From Ashinkailepas kermadecensis (Eukaryota > Arthropoda > Thecostraca > Neolepadidae), in NCBI GenBank assembly GCA_034440615.1, contig JAOTOM010004332.1:186001-250000 (forward strand): DNA of 64,000 nt, read 5' to 3'. The notes below the pieces were generated by a model. That model was not told the DNA's origin, made no database searches, and worked only from the letters and a program-made list of their open reading frames with translations. Numbering within the stretch: position 1 is the first letter of the stretch; each line of letters begins with the position of its first letter. Below are positions 48,420 through 59,249 of the stretch, one piece after another. Made by a program: the position numbers and the translations under genes.

Positions 48420-50125
48420 CATTAACAAATATATCATATGGGCACAATGTGAACGAGTGTAGTCGGTGCTTTCCGTTACCAATACCAGCTCAGATGAGCT
48501 TAGATCAGGGGTGGAGTTTTCTATACTTTTGGTGCTGCCTGGGCCCCATCATCATTGCTTTCGTCCCACCAACTTCCTGCTCTCTTAACATGGGACCCTA
48601 TGGGACGGGCCCCATCAACTAAATTGGCAGCGCTTATTGCCTCCATACGTTGGGCCCCACCAATAATTTTCCACCATTTCCCATGGCTTAGACTCCACGG
48701 ACCAGTCAGCAAAAAATGTCCAAACTGACGCCCACAGAAAGTAAATCTCGACAGCGATACTCTTTTGACGACTAAGCCATGGTCATGACTTTCTAGGTTA
48801 TAGTTTTCCTACATCACTGGTGACACCTGTGATAGGTCTCCCACGAAGCGGGCATTTCTCATTGCATTGTCTAGACCAGCATCGCTGCGAAGCGTCACGT
48901 ATTTTTATCCCACCCTGCCGTGCGACACGATTTCCGAGGTGTGCGCTCCTCCTAATGGCTTTGAAGAGAACGAGGAGTCTGGTGGCGGCTCGTCGAATTC
49001 GATCTTCTTTACGTGAGAACTTATAAATATTCAACATCTAGAAGTCAAGAGGCTGCCATCTCACCAAATACCGATTTTGATATACTAGGCATTCGTGTTT
49101 ATATCTCAGTGGGACTTGAAATATATACAATTCAGGGGTGGGCTCAATTTGCGTTAAAAAAAATTAAGGCGCATCTTGAGAACCAACTTAAACTGGTATG
49201 CACTAACCAGCATGGAGTAAAACAATTGTAGACATTTGGGGCTTCAGTCACATCAATGTAAAAATGTTCTAGGCCACATGGAAGCAACACGGTTTACGGG
49301 ACATTACGCAAAAAAGTTAATGTTAATTAGTGGCAGTCAGCGTGGGCCGCTGTTTGGCAACAGCAACAGTCTTTTAGAGTCTCTGCTTGCTTCGGCAAAG
49401 AACAACAACAGGCCAAGCTTCTCAATTGAGATGTAGAGGCTTTGCCTGTTGACCATGCCGTCTCGGGGGTTGGGGTTCCCCCCCGCAATATTTTCCCCGG
49501 ATGGTGAAAAGCGGCGCGCTGCAGCGCGCCGAAATTTGGCATACTTTTTCACATCAATTTGACATATGGTATGCAAATGTTGAGGTCATGTCATTCACGG
49601 CATCGAGTTAGTCAAGGTCAAGTAAGATCACCTCGAAAAGCTAAACCAGTCGTCACGCTTTAACGGGTGAAGATACTTGATGAAAGTTTCAGCGTCTACT
49701 TATCTTTAGAGATGAAACAAGACGCACCAGAGGAATTTAGGCGCTTGCGTTTATCATGAGTTGTTTCCATTGCATTGTCCATTAGGACTTAAATCGAATA
49801 TTCTAGGTAAAGTAAGCCCTTGTATGGTGCTAATTTTCCTGAAAGCAACGTTTCGCGATGCACTCTACCAAATATAAAAATCAAATATAAAAATCGAACC
49901 CTAAAAATTTAGCAATTTAAAACAACAATTGTGTTTTGGGTGGCAAAACATTTTGAGGCCATGCTCGATTCCGCCTTCCTTTTTGATTCCAAATACGATT
50001 GTTTTTAAAATCTCCTCCAAAATGAACTTCCAGATCCAAACACATGCCCTCAGTCGTGACATTGTAATACCCGTAGTGACGTAATTTTTTGATGACATAT
50101 AAGCTTGGGGGTGGTTTCGGGCCCT
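48420..50125. other. Intronic stretch, little recognised
   Basis: Mostly unique intron of the adhesion gene. A palindrome lies at 49512. The missing exon for the start of FN3 should lie in the wider interval 47.9-51.2 kb, but I found no candidate with both splice sites and a Leu-x-Trp motif. Confidence 0.4.
49512..49531. repeat. Perfect 20-bp palindrome
   Basis: cggcgcgctgcagcgcgccg is its own reverse complement. Upstream (49460-49500) are c/g runs (tctcgggggttggggttccc) similar to the cores of the dispersed repeat at 47290 and 50130, so this may be part of a third diverged copy. Confidence 0.95.
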
Positions 50126-50129
50126 ACCT

Positions 50130-50256
50130 GTCGTGCGCTTTCCGATGACACTTATTTGTTTTCGTGCGACGCTTAATTCGGAGATTAGAGTGGGGGCCAT
50201 ATAATGACCCCCAACCCCTGAGACGAAGTGTGAGGATCTGACCGGAAAGAGGTTGT
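50130..50256 (-). mobile_element. Unnamed dispersed repeat, copy 2 (inverted)
   Basis: Reverse complement of the family described at 47290-47405; shared words include gcgctttccgatgacac, gttttcgtgcgacgctta and ggagattagag. Copy 2 has catataatga inserted where copy 1 has a G-run. Confidence 0.7.
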
Positions 50257-51198
50257 GGACAATGAGCGCTGGAAAAAAGGTTGGCCTAAATGAGTGGGGA
50301 ACATAAGCGGTTGGATGCTCACGGTCTGCTAGGGGACCTGACGTAGTCATCTATGAACAGGCGGTTATATGAACTGGCGGTTTGGCTGAGCGGAGATATG
50401 AACTGGCGGTTTGGCATCTATGAACTGGAGTTCAAGGTGGTTTTGTGGCTCAACGTGTTCCAGGTGACCTGGGATGGTGATCTGGTAGCTGGGCAGGAAC
50501 TCTGTGTTGGCTATGTGCAAAGAAACGACTCTAGTTTGTAACTGATTTCCAGAAACTGAATTCTGATCCGAGTATTATTTTCGTGTAGTTCAGCAACATG
50601 ATGCCGGCAACAGTACTTGCCACAAATATTCCACATATAGTCATGAAACAGTCTGCTATCTAAGAGCACGCAAAAGGGCATCCGATTATATATCGTCTGT
50701 AAGCAAAGAGGGAGAATAATTGCACCAACAGCGAAGATGAAGAGAGAATTGCTTGATTGAAACTTGAGGCTTGTATCATAAATACAATTATTTGTACAAG
50801 CAGGACGTTGCTTGGACAGACCAAGCAAAAAGTCAACAAAATGAGAATTAAACACAAAAAACACCAGACGTACCACAAGGCCACGAACTAACATACAGAT
50901 TGCGCTTCCTTGGCTCACCAATGCCCAGCTCCTCTGGTCTCTGTATAGGCATGCATGCCAATGCACAGCAATACGAAGAAAAACATTGACCTAAAGATGT
51001 TCAAACATTGCGCACAAAGACGAAGCACCTCGAAGGAGAAGCCATCCATGCCCCCTTTCCGTCTGTTCACAGCTCACGTTATGTTTTCTATATGCCGTAA
51101 GTTTATTTTCGGGGGCTCTAAGTGAAAACGCCCCTGACAAAATGCCAACCGCGAGCTCTCGCGACAATATCACAGGACAGGACCCTCTGGGGCGTTAC

Positions 51199-51379
51199 CA
51201 GAGAGAGTGATCTTGCTCTCGGAGACTCCTAGCGAGTTAGTCGCGGTGCACGTGTATGCATCGAAGTCGATGAGTGTGACGTCATCAATGGTGAGCAGGT
51301 GGCGCGTGCCCACCATGACGTCAGTGGCCATGTTGACGCGGCTGTTGTCAATCGGGGAGTTTGTCCGACGCCATTTCAC
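51199..51379 (-). CDS. Exon: second half of the I-set Ig domain
   Basis: The exon is flanked by acceptor ccttgttgcag (ending at 51380) and donor ctctctg/gtaacg. It is 181 nt long, starting in phase 0 and ending in phase 1. It begins VKWRRTNSPIDNSRVNMATD, supplying the core Trp of the C strand. It continues HLLTIDDVTLIDFDAYTC, which carries the D-x-D/A-Y-x-C motif of the F strand and the second disulfide Cys. It ends TATNSLGVSESKITLS with the G strand. Joined to the exon at 52417-52514 it makes a complete Ig domain with about 53 residues between the cysteines. This is the clearest coding exon in the window. Confidence 0.9.
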
Positions 51380-52069
51380 CTGCAACAAGGTTACGACACG
51401 TTGTGATGGAATCCCAAGTCATCGGTGAAGCAAGTAATTTCAGATATTTCATTGCGAAGTATCAACACCAGCCATAATCAATCCTCGTCCCCAAATGTCA
51501 GGTCGTGCTGGAGGAGTATCAATTGCTATGGCTTGGTGGGATTAGTATTATGTTCTTAGGGAAGGATCGTATGTTGCTGCTCTTTCTTTTATCTCGCAGA
51601 AACGGACTATGAAGGTTAAGCCGACCGCAAATTGAAATATTACCATTCTCCCACCACATAGATAGTATGTTTCCCACTGCAACTGTCTCAGGCCATAATT
51701 TTTCCCGCCCGTGCTACTCATCTCCCTGAGTCCATAATATGTAACTTATAAATAATCTGCCTCTGCAGTTTCTACCACCCTCCGTAACCTACAACTTCCC
51801 AACTATATAGCTGTCCTGGCGTTTCCACAGATTCTCCACCTCGACAGCAGCCCCGAAGCTTCTTGAACCGACACAGCCCTCGAGCTATGCCAAAGTTCCC
51901 CTAAATTTGCACGGCTAAAATATTTCACCTTTCAACCTGCCACCCTCCACCGGATATACAGTACCCCCAGCTGTACCGCTTCCATAATGTAACTGGACAC
52001 ATGATCCATGACATACGCTCTTCTACTCGGATATCAGAGCTGTCTCACATCTGCAGCTTCCCCGGGCAT

Positions 52070-52265
52070 TCCCTGCTTTGTCACTGCTCCAAATGTCCCT
52101 GTTTTGTCACTGCTCCAAACGTCCCTGCTTTGTCACTGCTCCAAATGTCCCTGCTTTGTAACTGCTCCAAATGTCCCTGCTTTGTCACTGCTCCAAATGT
52201 CTCTGCTCTTTGTCACTGCTCCAAATGTCCCTGCTTTGTCACTGCTTCAAATGTCCTGAAGCTTC
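52070..52265. repeat. 26-bp repeat, about 7 copies
   Basis: Unit ctgctttgtcactgctccaa plus atgtcc at 26-bp spacing with single-base changes. Degenerate copies run to 52300. The array lies in the intron between the two halves of the Ig domain. Confidence 0.93.
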
Positions 52266-52416
52266 CATTCCCTGCTTTGTTACTGCTCCAAATGTCCTGA
52301 AGCTTCCTCAGCCTTTTCACATCTTTGTATCCCAATCCTAAGCCATGATATCTTCCTCATCTTTGCAACACCTGAGACACTTCTGCACTTGACCGGGGTT
52401 TATCCAGCTTCCTCAC

Positions 52417-52514
52417 CTCTGCGACTGGGTCGGCGTGCACAAAGCAGACCAGCTGCGCCTTGAATCCCTCTCCCGTGTACACCGTGCTCCTCTCCACCTC
52501 TGTCTTCGGCTTGT
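52417..52514 (-). CDS. Exon: first half of the I-set Ig domain
   Basis: The exon runs from acceptor atgttcgcag (ending at 52515) to donor gcagag/gtgagg. It is 98 nt: two bases that complete a codon from the previous exon, plus 32 codons. It reads KPKTEVERSTVYTGEGFK and then AQLVCFVHADPVAE. The pattern of an acidic A strand, G-E-G, then L-V-C-x-V-H-A-x-P is the start of an Ig domain in lachesin/IgLON-like proteins, and holds the first disulfide Cys. It begins in phase 1, as is usual at Ig boundaries. Joined to the exon at 55586 the split codon becomes Tyr (VL-Y-KP), a residue common at this linker in the family. Confidence 0.87.
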
Positions 52515-53229
52515 CTGCGAACATCCAGTCATGTGAGTTCACTGTAGGACTGCCTGTTTTTGGCCAATTATAAAGTGTAGTCTGGTGGTATTTACTAATG
52601 TGGGCCCATGTCAGACTGCATCTATCATATCATGTGTGGTCATTTGGTCATCACTTTGAATTGCACACGTATGTTGGCGTAAGCAATATGAAGAAAACGT
52701 GAACATCCTAGCCTCGGGAAGAAGAAAGTGAAATGCAAAACTCAGTGTTTTACCTGCAGTTTTTATACTTAGCTTGGTGTTTATTTGTAAACCAGTATGG
52801 GACTATCAAATTTGCAATTTTGGTAATACTCTTTCAGTAATGGTGGGGGTACATATCAGCCTTCCACACTCGTCTTCAGGTAAATGTCTTCTTCGTTATT
52901 TGTATTACAAGAAATAAACTGAATCCAAACTTGTGTTACGGCGGCTATGCGGAATAAGGCTCAACGGTGAGGAGATCTTGTTGCCAGGACCAAAACTGTA
53001 CCTCTCAATCTGGAAATTCAATTTTGATAGCAACCTTTAACCAGACCAGCGTGCCAGACTAGTTTCTGCATGACTGGCCCTTGACAGCTCCCTCGGACTT
53101 ATCGGGTCAGTAGCCAACCGATCCGCTCAGCCTAGGTCCAAATGTCAGCTCATGCAGCGGCCCGAGCCCTGGCTTTCCAGCACAGGAGAGGTTGGGTGCT
53201 GCCAACATAGCTACCGGGAGAGCGTTAAC

Positions 53230-53252
53230 AAGCCGCCTTAGTGAGGCGGCTT
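53230..53252. repeat. Perfect hairpin, 9-bp arms
   Basis: aagccgcct, loop tagtg, aggcggctt. There is no T-run after it on either strand, and in animal DNA it is not a terminator. Confidence 0.9.
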
Positions 53253-54332
53253 ACCTGGTAGATTAAGAGCGAGGTCTGGAAAGCTGCATCTCTTCAGATT
53301 TGGAAACATTTGAATGTGCCCACCTACCTGCTGGCAGGGGCTGCGGATATTCGCTCGTTGGAAAGGCGCCTTTTCTCTAACTACAGCTTCATCTACGGCA
53401 CTTCACCTTGAGGCTGGAATCGCCCCGCCCGTGATGCAGCAACTGGCTGTGCTTCCCTACTCTGCTGACTCCTGAATAAGGTGAAACTCACTCACCGGCT
53501 GCAATTCGAGATGCTTAGCTCGTCTCCAATTTATCGACAATATCTCGTGTCGTATGACACCGTTAGCGATTGCAACACCTGATGTAAGTGCGAGACGGCG
53601 GTCGGATTTTAATTTACTTACCTGATACTGGCCATGCGACCTAAATTGGTCGTTTCTTACTGAAAACAAAAATACCTCACTCTGAGAAAAAAAAACATGG
53701 TAAAACAAACTTGGCCAATGCCACATGGCACGGAATATGTGTTGATAGATCGTTCGACAAGTTAGATTAAAAGTGCTATGGTAAATGCCATTGTCTCATC
53801 GGAAATAAGATATTGTTGTTATTGGGTGAGTTTGGCCAGCCTGCCACCAATGTGGTGGTATCGGCTGTTTCCGATGTTTGTTATTTGAGACACCTGGATA
53901 GATGCTTAGAATTTGTAGCGAAGAGATCATGGAGATATACAGATTATTTGGTGGGGGTAAGCAGATCTTCATGAGTTGAGCATAAGTTATAGTCCGGACG
54001 GTGCTAGAGTGGGATACCTATGCTGCCTATGGTGTACATGATGGTGTCTACCCATGGTGTGCATAGTTGGGGTGGATTGGGTTCGGGTTATCACATCTCC
54101 AGTTAATATCTAAAGAACACACATGCACTGTCTTTGCAACGTTTGTTAAGAAGCTAGAACTGTTTATTAAGAATATAGAGCATGTCATGTGCGTTCTCGT
54201 TTAAAGCATGTTCGAGGCCAATGGAATCAGATTAGGTCACATATCTCATATATTCTATAAAATGTCATTCTATGGAATGCTGCTATCGGTCATGAAGTCT
54301 TGCATGAAATCGGTTTCAGATCCGCGTTAGTC

Positions 54333-54540
54333 GTGCAACATGACATTGGGTGCCTAACCAATGACCTGAGATCATCTGATATAGTGTAACCCAACCTCAG
54401 CCGTGCAACATGACATTGGGTGCCTAACCAATGACCTGAGGTCATCTGATATCGTGTAACCTAACCTCAGCCGTGCAACATGACATTAGGTGGCCAAACA
54501 ATTACCTGAGATCATCTGATATCGTGTAATCTAACCATAT
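54333..54540. repeat. 70-bp repeat, 3 copies
   Basis: gtgcaacatgacattgggtg starts at 54333, 54403 and 54473. Each unit holds tgacctgag(a/g)tcatctgat, so an AGGTCA-like half-site is tripled. Confidence 0.95.
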
Positions 54541-55451
54541 TTGACCTGGTTTGACCTTGCTATGGACTTACTTTCAAGGTAGTGTATGTGCATCAGGCGA
54601 AGACTAAATTGATCGTTTTATCGAGCTATATGTTGTCCCAGTGTGACATCAGGTCAGAGTAACATGTCCGAAGTTGGACAGCTTACAAGGATATTCCAGT
54701 ATCATATTGGGTCTTTTTGGGAACACAATTTGTATACTTCAAAAGTGGTTTCCCGAAGATTTTCAAGCTGAGTGTTACTTAATCTCACCATACCGCGTGA
54801 CTTGACCTGACCGTATAATTTTCCGACAAATTCTCGGCATATGCATTTGGCTTGAACACGTCAGTTGAATTAAACTTGAATATGTTTCTTAAAAAGACCA
54901 TAGCCATATTTGTATACATTTTCCAGGCCATTCCCCAAGATAAGATAATGCCATTGGGATTACCTATTATGAATATTAAGGACCTCAGCATGGTCAACAT
55001 GAAGAAATAAATCTTGATATGAGTTATAGGCTGCATTGGCTTGCCCATGACATTTCTGGTGTCTCTAGTATGCATAGTTCGGAAACTGATTTTGAAACCT
55101 CATCCTGACCCGGCCTGACTTTCATATGATGAATATACAGACAATTATTCCGGTTATTTCTTGAGACACCATGCCGAAAAGAAAACATGCTGCCTTTTTC
55201 GAACCAATGACAGGGATATAAATCAAGATCCATGCATTGACAGAGGCATATGCATATATGCGTTTGGCAATGGAAATGCTAAGTTGAGATATGATTCGGA
55301 CCCACCATGAGCAGGGTTTGCTAGCGGTATTTTGCATCTTATCCTAGCTTACGGACGTCGGAAGTTAGTGGGGGCTTCCAAGAACCCCCCAAGGAGAATT
55401 TAACGTCCAGCACGGCGAGGGTTGATAAATGCGAAGCTCTGAATTGATCAA

Positions 55452-55452
<1 letters not shown>

Positions 55453-55522
<70 letters not shown>
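55453..55522. repeat. (TA)n microsatellite
   Basis: 70 bp of pure TA, about 65 bp downstream of the Ig exon in transcript sense. Confidence 0.98.
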
Positions 55523-55524
<2 letters not shown>

Positions 55525-55585
55525 TATCTATTCATTTATGCAGATACGTGTGTGTGGGTGTGCCCATGCCGAGCCCGGTACTCAC

Positions 55586-55736
55586 AGAGCACCTGCAGGC
55601 TGACGGCCTCTGAGACGGTGTCGCCGATGACATTCCTGGCCACACACTCGTACAGACCGGCGTCGGAGCGGGTGACGGTGGTCAGGTGAAGCCGCTCACC
55701 GCGGCGCAGCTCCACTGACCCGCTGACGCCGTGCAC
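55586..55736 (-). CDS. Exon: second half of an upstream Ig domain
   Basis: 151 nt, starting in phase 0 after acceptor ctgaccgcag (ending at 55737) and ending in phase 1 at donor gtgctct/gtgagt. It reads VHGVSGSVELRRGERLHLTT and then VTRSDAGLYECVARNVIGDT, ending VSEAVSLQVL. The R-x-D-A-G-x-Y-x-C motif is the classic F strand of an Ig domain, followed by a normal G strand. The domain's first half, with its Cys and Trp, should be on an exon at higher coordinates but was not found; it may lie beyond the window. The intron just upstream of the acceptor lacks a polypyrimidine tract and instead holds an aggtgacctg repeat. Confidence 0.82.
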
Positions 55737-55740
55737 CTGC

Positions 55741-55775
55741 GGTCAGGTCACCTCAGGTCACCTCAGGTCACCTCA
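55741..55775. promoter_or_regulatory. AGGTCA direct repeats with 4-bp spacers (DR4)
   Basis: Plus strand aggtca at 55745, 55755 and 55765, each followed by cctc. This gives two DR4 pairs, the spacing used by several nuclear-receptor heterodimers. It is also a simple 10-bp tandem repeat, so the motif may be accidental. It sits 9-39 bp upstream of the Ig exon in transcript sense. Confidence 0.5.
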
Positions 55776-55789
55776 GGATAGCGTGCGTC

Positions 55790-57060
55790 ACAGGTCATAG
55801 CAAGTCACCCCTGATCATCACATGCTTTGCTCATTATTGTGAAGGACACATGAATAGCCATGTATTCCCGCGAAGTTTGTACGGTAATCCGATGCAATGC
55901 AGGCTATCTGACCTCAGACAAGTCCTGACTATGCTGGGATCGATCCGCACCAAGTCTGTGAATCCTAAGTAATATATTGCCTTTTTTTTAGGGTTTAGGG
56001 TATTTTATCTAGGCTTCGCTGCCCGTGAGCCCTAAACAATAGACTTGGCATGCGGTGTGATGGTAAAATAAATGAGAACAATTATGAGTTTTTGATCAGT
56101 TGTTGGTAACCAAAGACCACCCGACTTGTCTTCTCATCACTTCAGGTCACCCCCGGCTGCATGCAGTCGGCACAGGTCACAGCTGGTAAGTGCAGGTCAC
56201 GTCATGTCCGCACTAGGCCTCTCAAGCTACCATTACATGCCATACACCACAATTGGTCGGTCAATGAGTCCCTGCTTGTTCTAGCAATTCGTGTCCCGCT
56301 GGTTACAAGGCTTACACTTCCTGAACGGCCCGTACAAAATGTAGAATTTTGTATTGAACTGAAAAGTCGGGGAGGGTCAGGAAAAGTTGCGTCAAAATAA
56401 AAATGGTCGGATAAATTTTAAAAGGAAATCCAAAGATGCATTCACGTAGAGATCTTTGAAGATTAAATAATTTATTTTTATCACCACATAGCATGTTAAT
56501 TCTAGGCATACGGTTTCACAAGGCATTGGCCTGTTGCTGCTCGGCCAGAGCATTGTCACGCCTTGTGTGCCCGGGGCTGCTCGACCAGAGCATAGTCAGG
56601 CCTGGGACGAAATAAGATCGCCCGGAATTATTGTGTATTATATTATCACACATGCATTCGCGGGAATATATGGCTTTTCCGGTGCTAGTCACAATGATTA
56701 TCGGAACTTAGCAAAATCATGATAAGTAAATAACATAATCAGTAATATTAATGACCACACAATAAACACAACTGCAATGATCATTAAGGCAGTCATCGAA
56801 TGTCCAATGCCCTGGTTATCCTTGGGGACATGGAGGAGTACCAGTCAAACTGGATTCGGATGCGGGCGATTCGCTTTTCTATTCTTCTGCAATACCTTTA
56901 GTTGGTCGAACAACGAGCGTACGTCAGTCGGCTCATACACGACCACGATAATGACCAAAGTTGCGTTAAAAATACAGAATAGGAGGAGAAGAGCCTAGTG
57001 CTCAATGCCGTTGGATTAAGGCTTCTCCTGCGTCAGACCGTCTCGTGTACCTCCAGCGGA
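55790..57060. other. Upstream intron or 5' region, nothing recognised
   Basis: Unique DNA with scattered caggtca words near 55790, 56144 and 56170, and a small duplication of a tgctcg(g/a)ccagagcat(t/a)gtca block at 56537 and 56577. No exon was recognised. Confidence 0.5.
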
Positions 57061-57069
57061 AAGGAAGAG

Positions 57070-57655
57070 GAGACAATAAAGTCGGTGTTGGGCGGGTCAA
57101 TGGCAATGAAGGCGGTGTAGGGCGGGTCAATGACAATGAAGGCCGTGAAAGGCGGGTCAATGGCAATGAAGGCGCTAGAGGGCGGGTCAATGACAATGAA
57201 GGCGTTGGAGGGTGGGTCAATGGCAATGAAGGCGCTAGAGGGCGGGTCAATGACAATGAAGGCGCTAGAGGGCGGGTGGAGGACAATGAAGGCGTTGGAG
57301 GGTGGATCAATGGCATTGAAGGCAGTGGAGGGTGGGCCAATGACAATGAAGACGCTAGAGGGCGATTCAATGGCAATGAAGGCGCTAGAGAGCGGATCAA
57401 TGACAATGAAGGCGCTAGAGGGCGGGTAAATGGCAATGAAGGCGCTAGAGGGCGGGTCAATGACAATGAAGGCGCTAAAGGGCGGGTCAATGACAATGAA
57501 GGCGCTAGAGGGCGATTCAATGGCAATGAAGGCGCTAGAGAGCAGATCAATGACAATGAAGGCGCTAAAGGGCGGGTCAATGACAATGAAGGCGCTATAT
57601 GGCTGGTCAATGCCAATGAAGGCGGTGGAAGGCGGTCAATGCAATGAAGGCTGCG
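57070..57655. repeat. 30-bp minisatellite with 60-bp higher order, about 19 units
   Basis: Unit aatgacaatgaaggcgctag plus agggcgggtc. Units with aatgac and aatggc largely alternate, so the higher-order period is 60 bp. Frames are open on both strands (Asn/Glu/Gly-rich, and Pro/Leu/Ser-rich) because 30 is divisible by three. I do not call a gene. Confidence 0.96.
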
Positions 57656-57719
57656 CTAGAGGCGCTGATGGTCAAATGTCCACCGCCGATATCTATCATA
57701 TATGTTAGCTTGAAGGTAA

Positions 57720-58850
57720 ATGTAAACTGAAGTTCGTATGCCAACACCATTCACAAGTAGGTATATAGCTATATTCTATCTATATTCAGCACATTTGGTG
57801 GCGTTATGTGTCCTTTGAGGTGTCGTGTTTTCCGCACATACGCGCCGGTTTTCGCAACACAAGACTGTCGACTTCCTTAAAGGCACTGCCCCAGTTGCAT
57901 AGCCTAATTTGAGCTGAACACGTGGAGCTATAGAGGTAGATGCGCTCTTTCGAACGGCATGGTTAATTTGTGCCAACTCGGTTTCATTTCCTCGCAATTT
58001 GCATACCCCAGTTGCCCTAAATGGCAGCAGGATTCTTGTTTGGTAATACCCTGGTTCACTTTCTTAGTACTAGTATCGTTCGTCAGTATGGTTAATGTCA
58101 ACCAACCAGCTTGCGAGTCATTTCCACTACGAAAACAATATCATTATGTGAACATAGTGGTGCCAAACAGCATCGGCCATATTGATGGTGCGTATCGAAT
58201 GCCACTCTAGGCTCTGGTTCTCTGGAACAAGATGATATCTTGGGGTTGGTCTGTGAGATATTTATCGCTGTTGATATCCCTATGAGGTGTTGGTAGATGT
58301 GCGATAGCTGTGAGATACCCGGCCCCGGCAAACTTCCTTGCCGTTTGTCTCTGCTGCTTCGGCCATCCCAGCAGAGGCCGACTGGCCTCTGCTGTACAAC
58401 TGGCCTGCCGTCAGTTGTACGGCTGGATCCCCTGTCTGTTCTAGTGCTGAATCATTGCATGTTCTAGCATCGACACCAGGTGGAATAACAACGAATACAA
58501 TCAGAGACATTAATTATTCATGTCAGATGCACATTCAATTGCCATAAAATATTGGTCCCAGTGACAAATGCCCCTTTGAATGTGTTTTTAACAAATCGGG
58601 TGTGACATCAACATCTCCCTTTAACATCTTCATATTTTGTTTTCGTTTTGCACATCGATGCAACGCAACAAACTATGGGCCTGACATTGCAATGTCCGTT
58701 AATATTGAAAATTTTGAAATTTCCAGGATGCTGCATGCCGCGGTATAGCCTGGATATGAAAGACTCTTCTGATGACATAAGAGCTCGGAAACTTAGTTGT
58801 GCTGTTTCAAATAAAACGTGCAGGCCAGGCCGAAAGTAGCGCGCCGGTGT
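57720..58850. other. Stretch without recognised features
   Basis: Unique DNA; a local inverted pair of ctggcctctgctgtacaact-like and cagttgtac words lies at 58380-58425. No exon was recognised. Confidence 0.5.
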
Positions 58851-58852
58851 CA

Positions 58853-59030
58853 TAAGTGACGTCAGCTGCCAGTGATGTGTGTCGAAAGTGACGTCGGCTG
58901 CTGGTGCTGTGTGTCAGAAGTGACGTCAGCTGCCGGTGATGTGGGCCAGAAGTGACGTCAGCTGCCGGTGTCGGAGGTGACGTCAGCTGCAGCTGCCGGT
59001 GTCGGAAGTGACGTCGGCTGTCGGGGAGGT
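58853..59030. promoter_or_regulatory. Repeat carrying six TGACGTC (CRE-like) sites
   Basis: Irregular copies of gaagtgacgtcagctgccgg with 28-40-bp spacing. Four copies have the full CRE palindrome tgacgtca and two have tgacgtcg; most also have cagctg directly after. This is both a minisatellite and a cluster of ATF/CREB-type sites. Function is not shown by sequence alone. Confidence 0.6.
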
Positions 59031-59249
59031 GTCACCCGACGAGCGGGTGTGTGCGCCTCGAGACGTGACGGTGCGCGGTCGGCCAGTCGCATCCACGGCG
59101 GAATTATGCGTGTCGGCCGCCGCTACATAAGCAATGCGCGTGCTGCCGGTAACGACCGACGAACGGGCACTAAGGGCGCCGATATCAATTAGACACGGTG
59201 AGGTGAATCAATTAGCCTCGTGAACTGCTGGGCGGCCGCATCAGGCTCG

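Larger units (their letters stand above)
52560..55440. other. Intronic stretch of the adhesion gene
   Basis: Intron between two Ig domains. It contains the 53230 hairpin, the 70-bp repeat at 54333, and several scattered tgacctg/aggtca words. No further exon was recognised. Confidence 0.5.
39587..55736 (-). other. Span of a spliced Ig/FN3 cell-adhesion gene
   Basis: This marks the known extent of one minus-strand gene whose five detected exons are listed separately. Their order and phases fit a single transcript. The junction from 55586 to 52514 is phase 1 and rebuilds a Tyr codon (T + AC). From 52417 to 51379 is phase 0, giving VAE/VKW. From 47810 to 39797 is phase 0, giving RKTK/VNAT. The 51199 end is phase 1, so at least one exon with the first strands of FN3 is missing between 51.2 and 47.9 kb. 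The 5' end (signal peptide, earlier Ig strands) and the C-terminal GPI or membrane anchor are not seen. The best family match is the lachesin/klingon/wrapper/IgLON-like group of arthropod neuronal adhesion proteins. Confidence 0.8.

Noticed and set aside
50511..50966. 151-codon minus frame with two hydrophobic stretches
   Set aside because: AT-rich intron sequence, no family match; hydrophobic runs are common in such frames.
51000..51150. Possible next exon after 51199 (PPKINLRHIENIT)
   Set aside because: The acceptor fits but the donor phase does not match the following FN3 exon, and the Leu-x-Trp motif is absent.
53230..53252. Transcription terminator hairpin
   Set aside because: Intrinsic terminators are bacterial; no T-run follows and the setting is an intron.
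55985..56010. ttagggtttaggg, telomere-like
   Set aside because: Only about two imperfect units; chance or a very short interstitial trace.
57002..57708. Repetitive Asn/Glu/Gly or Pro/Leu/Ser proteins
   Set aside because: 30-bp array; both strands equally open.
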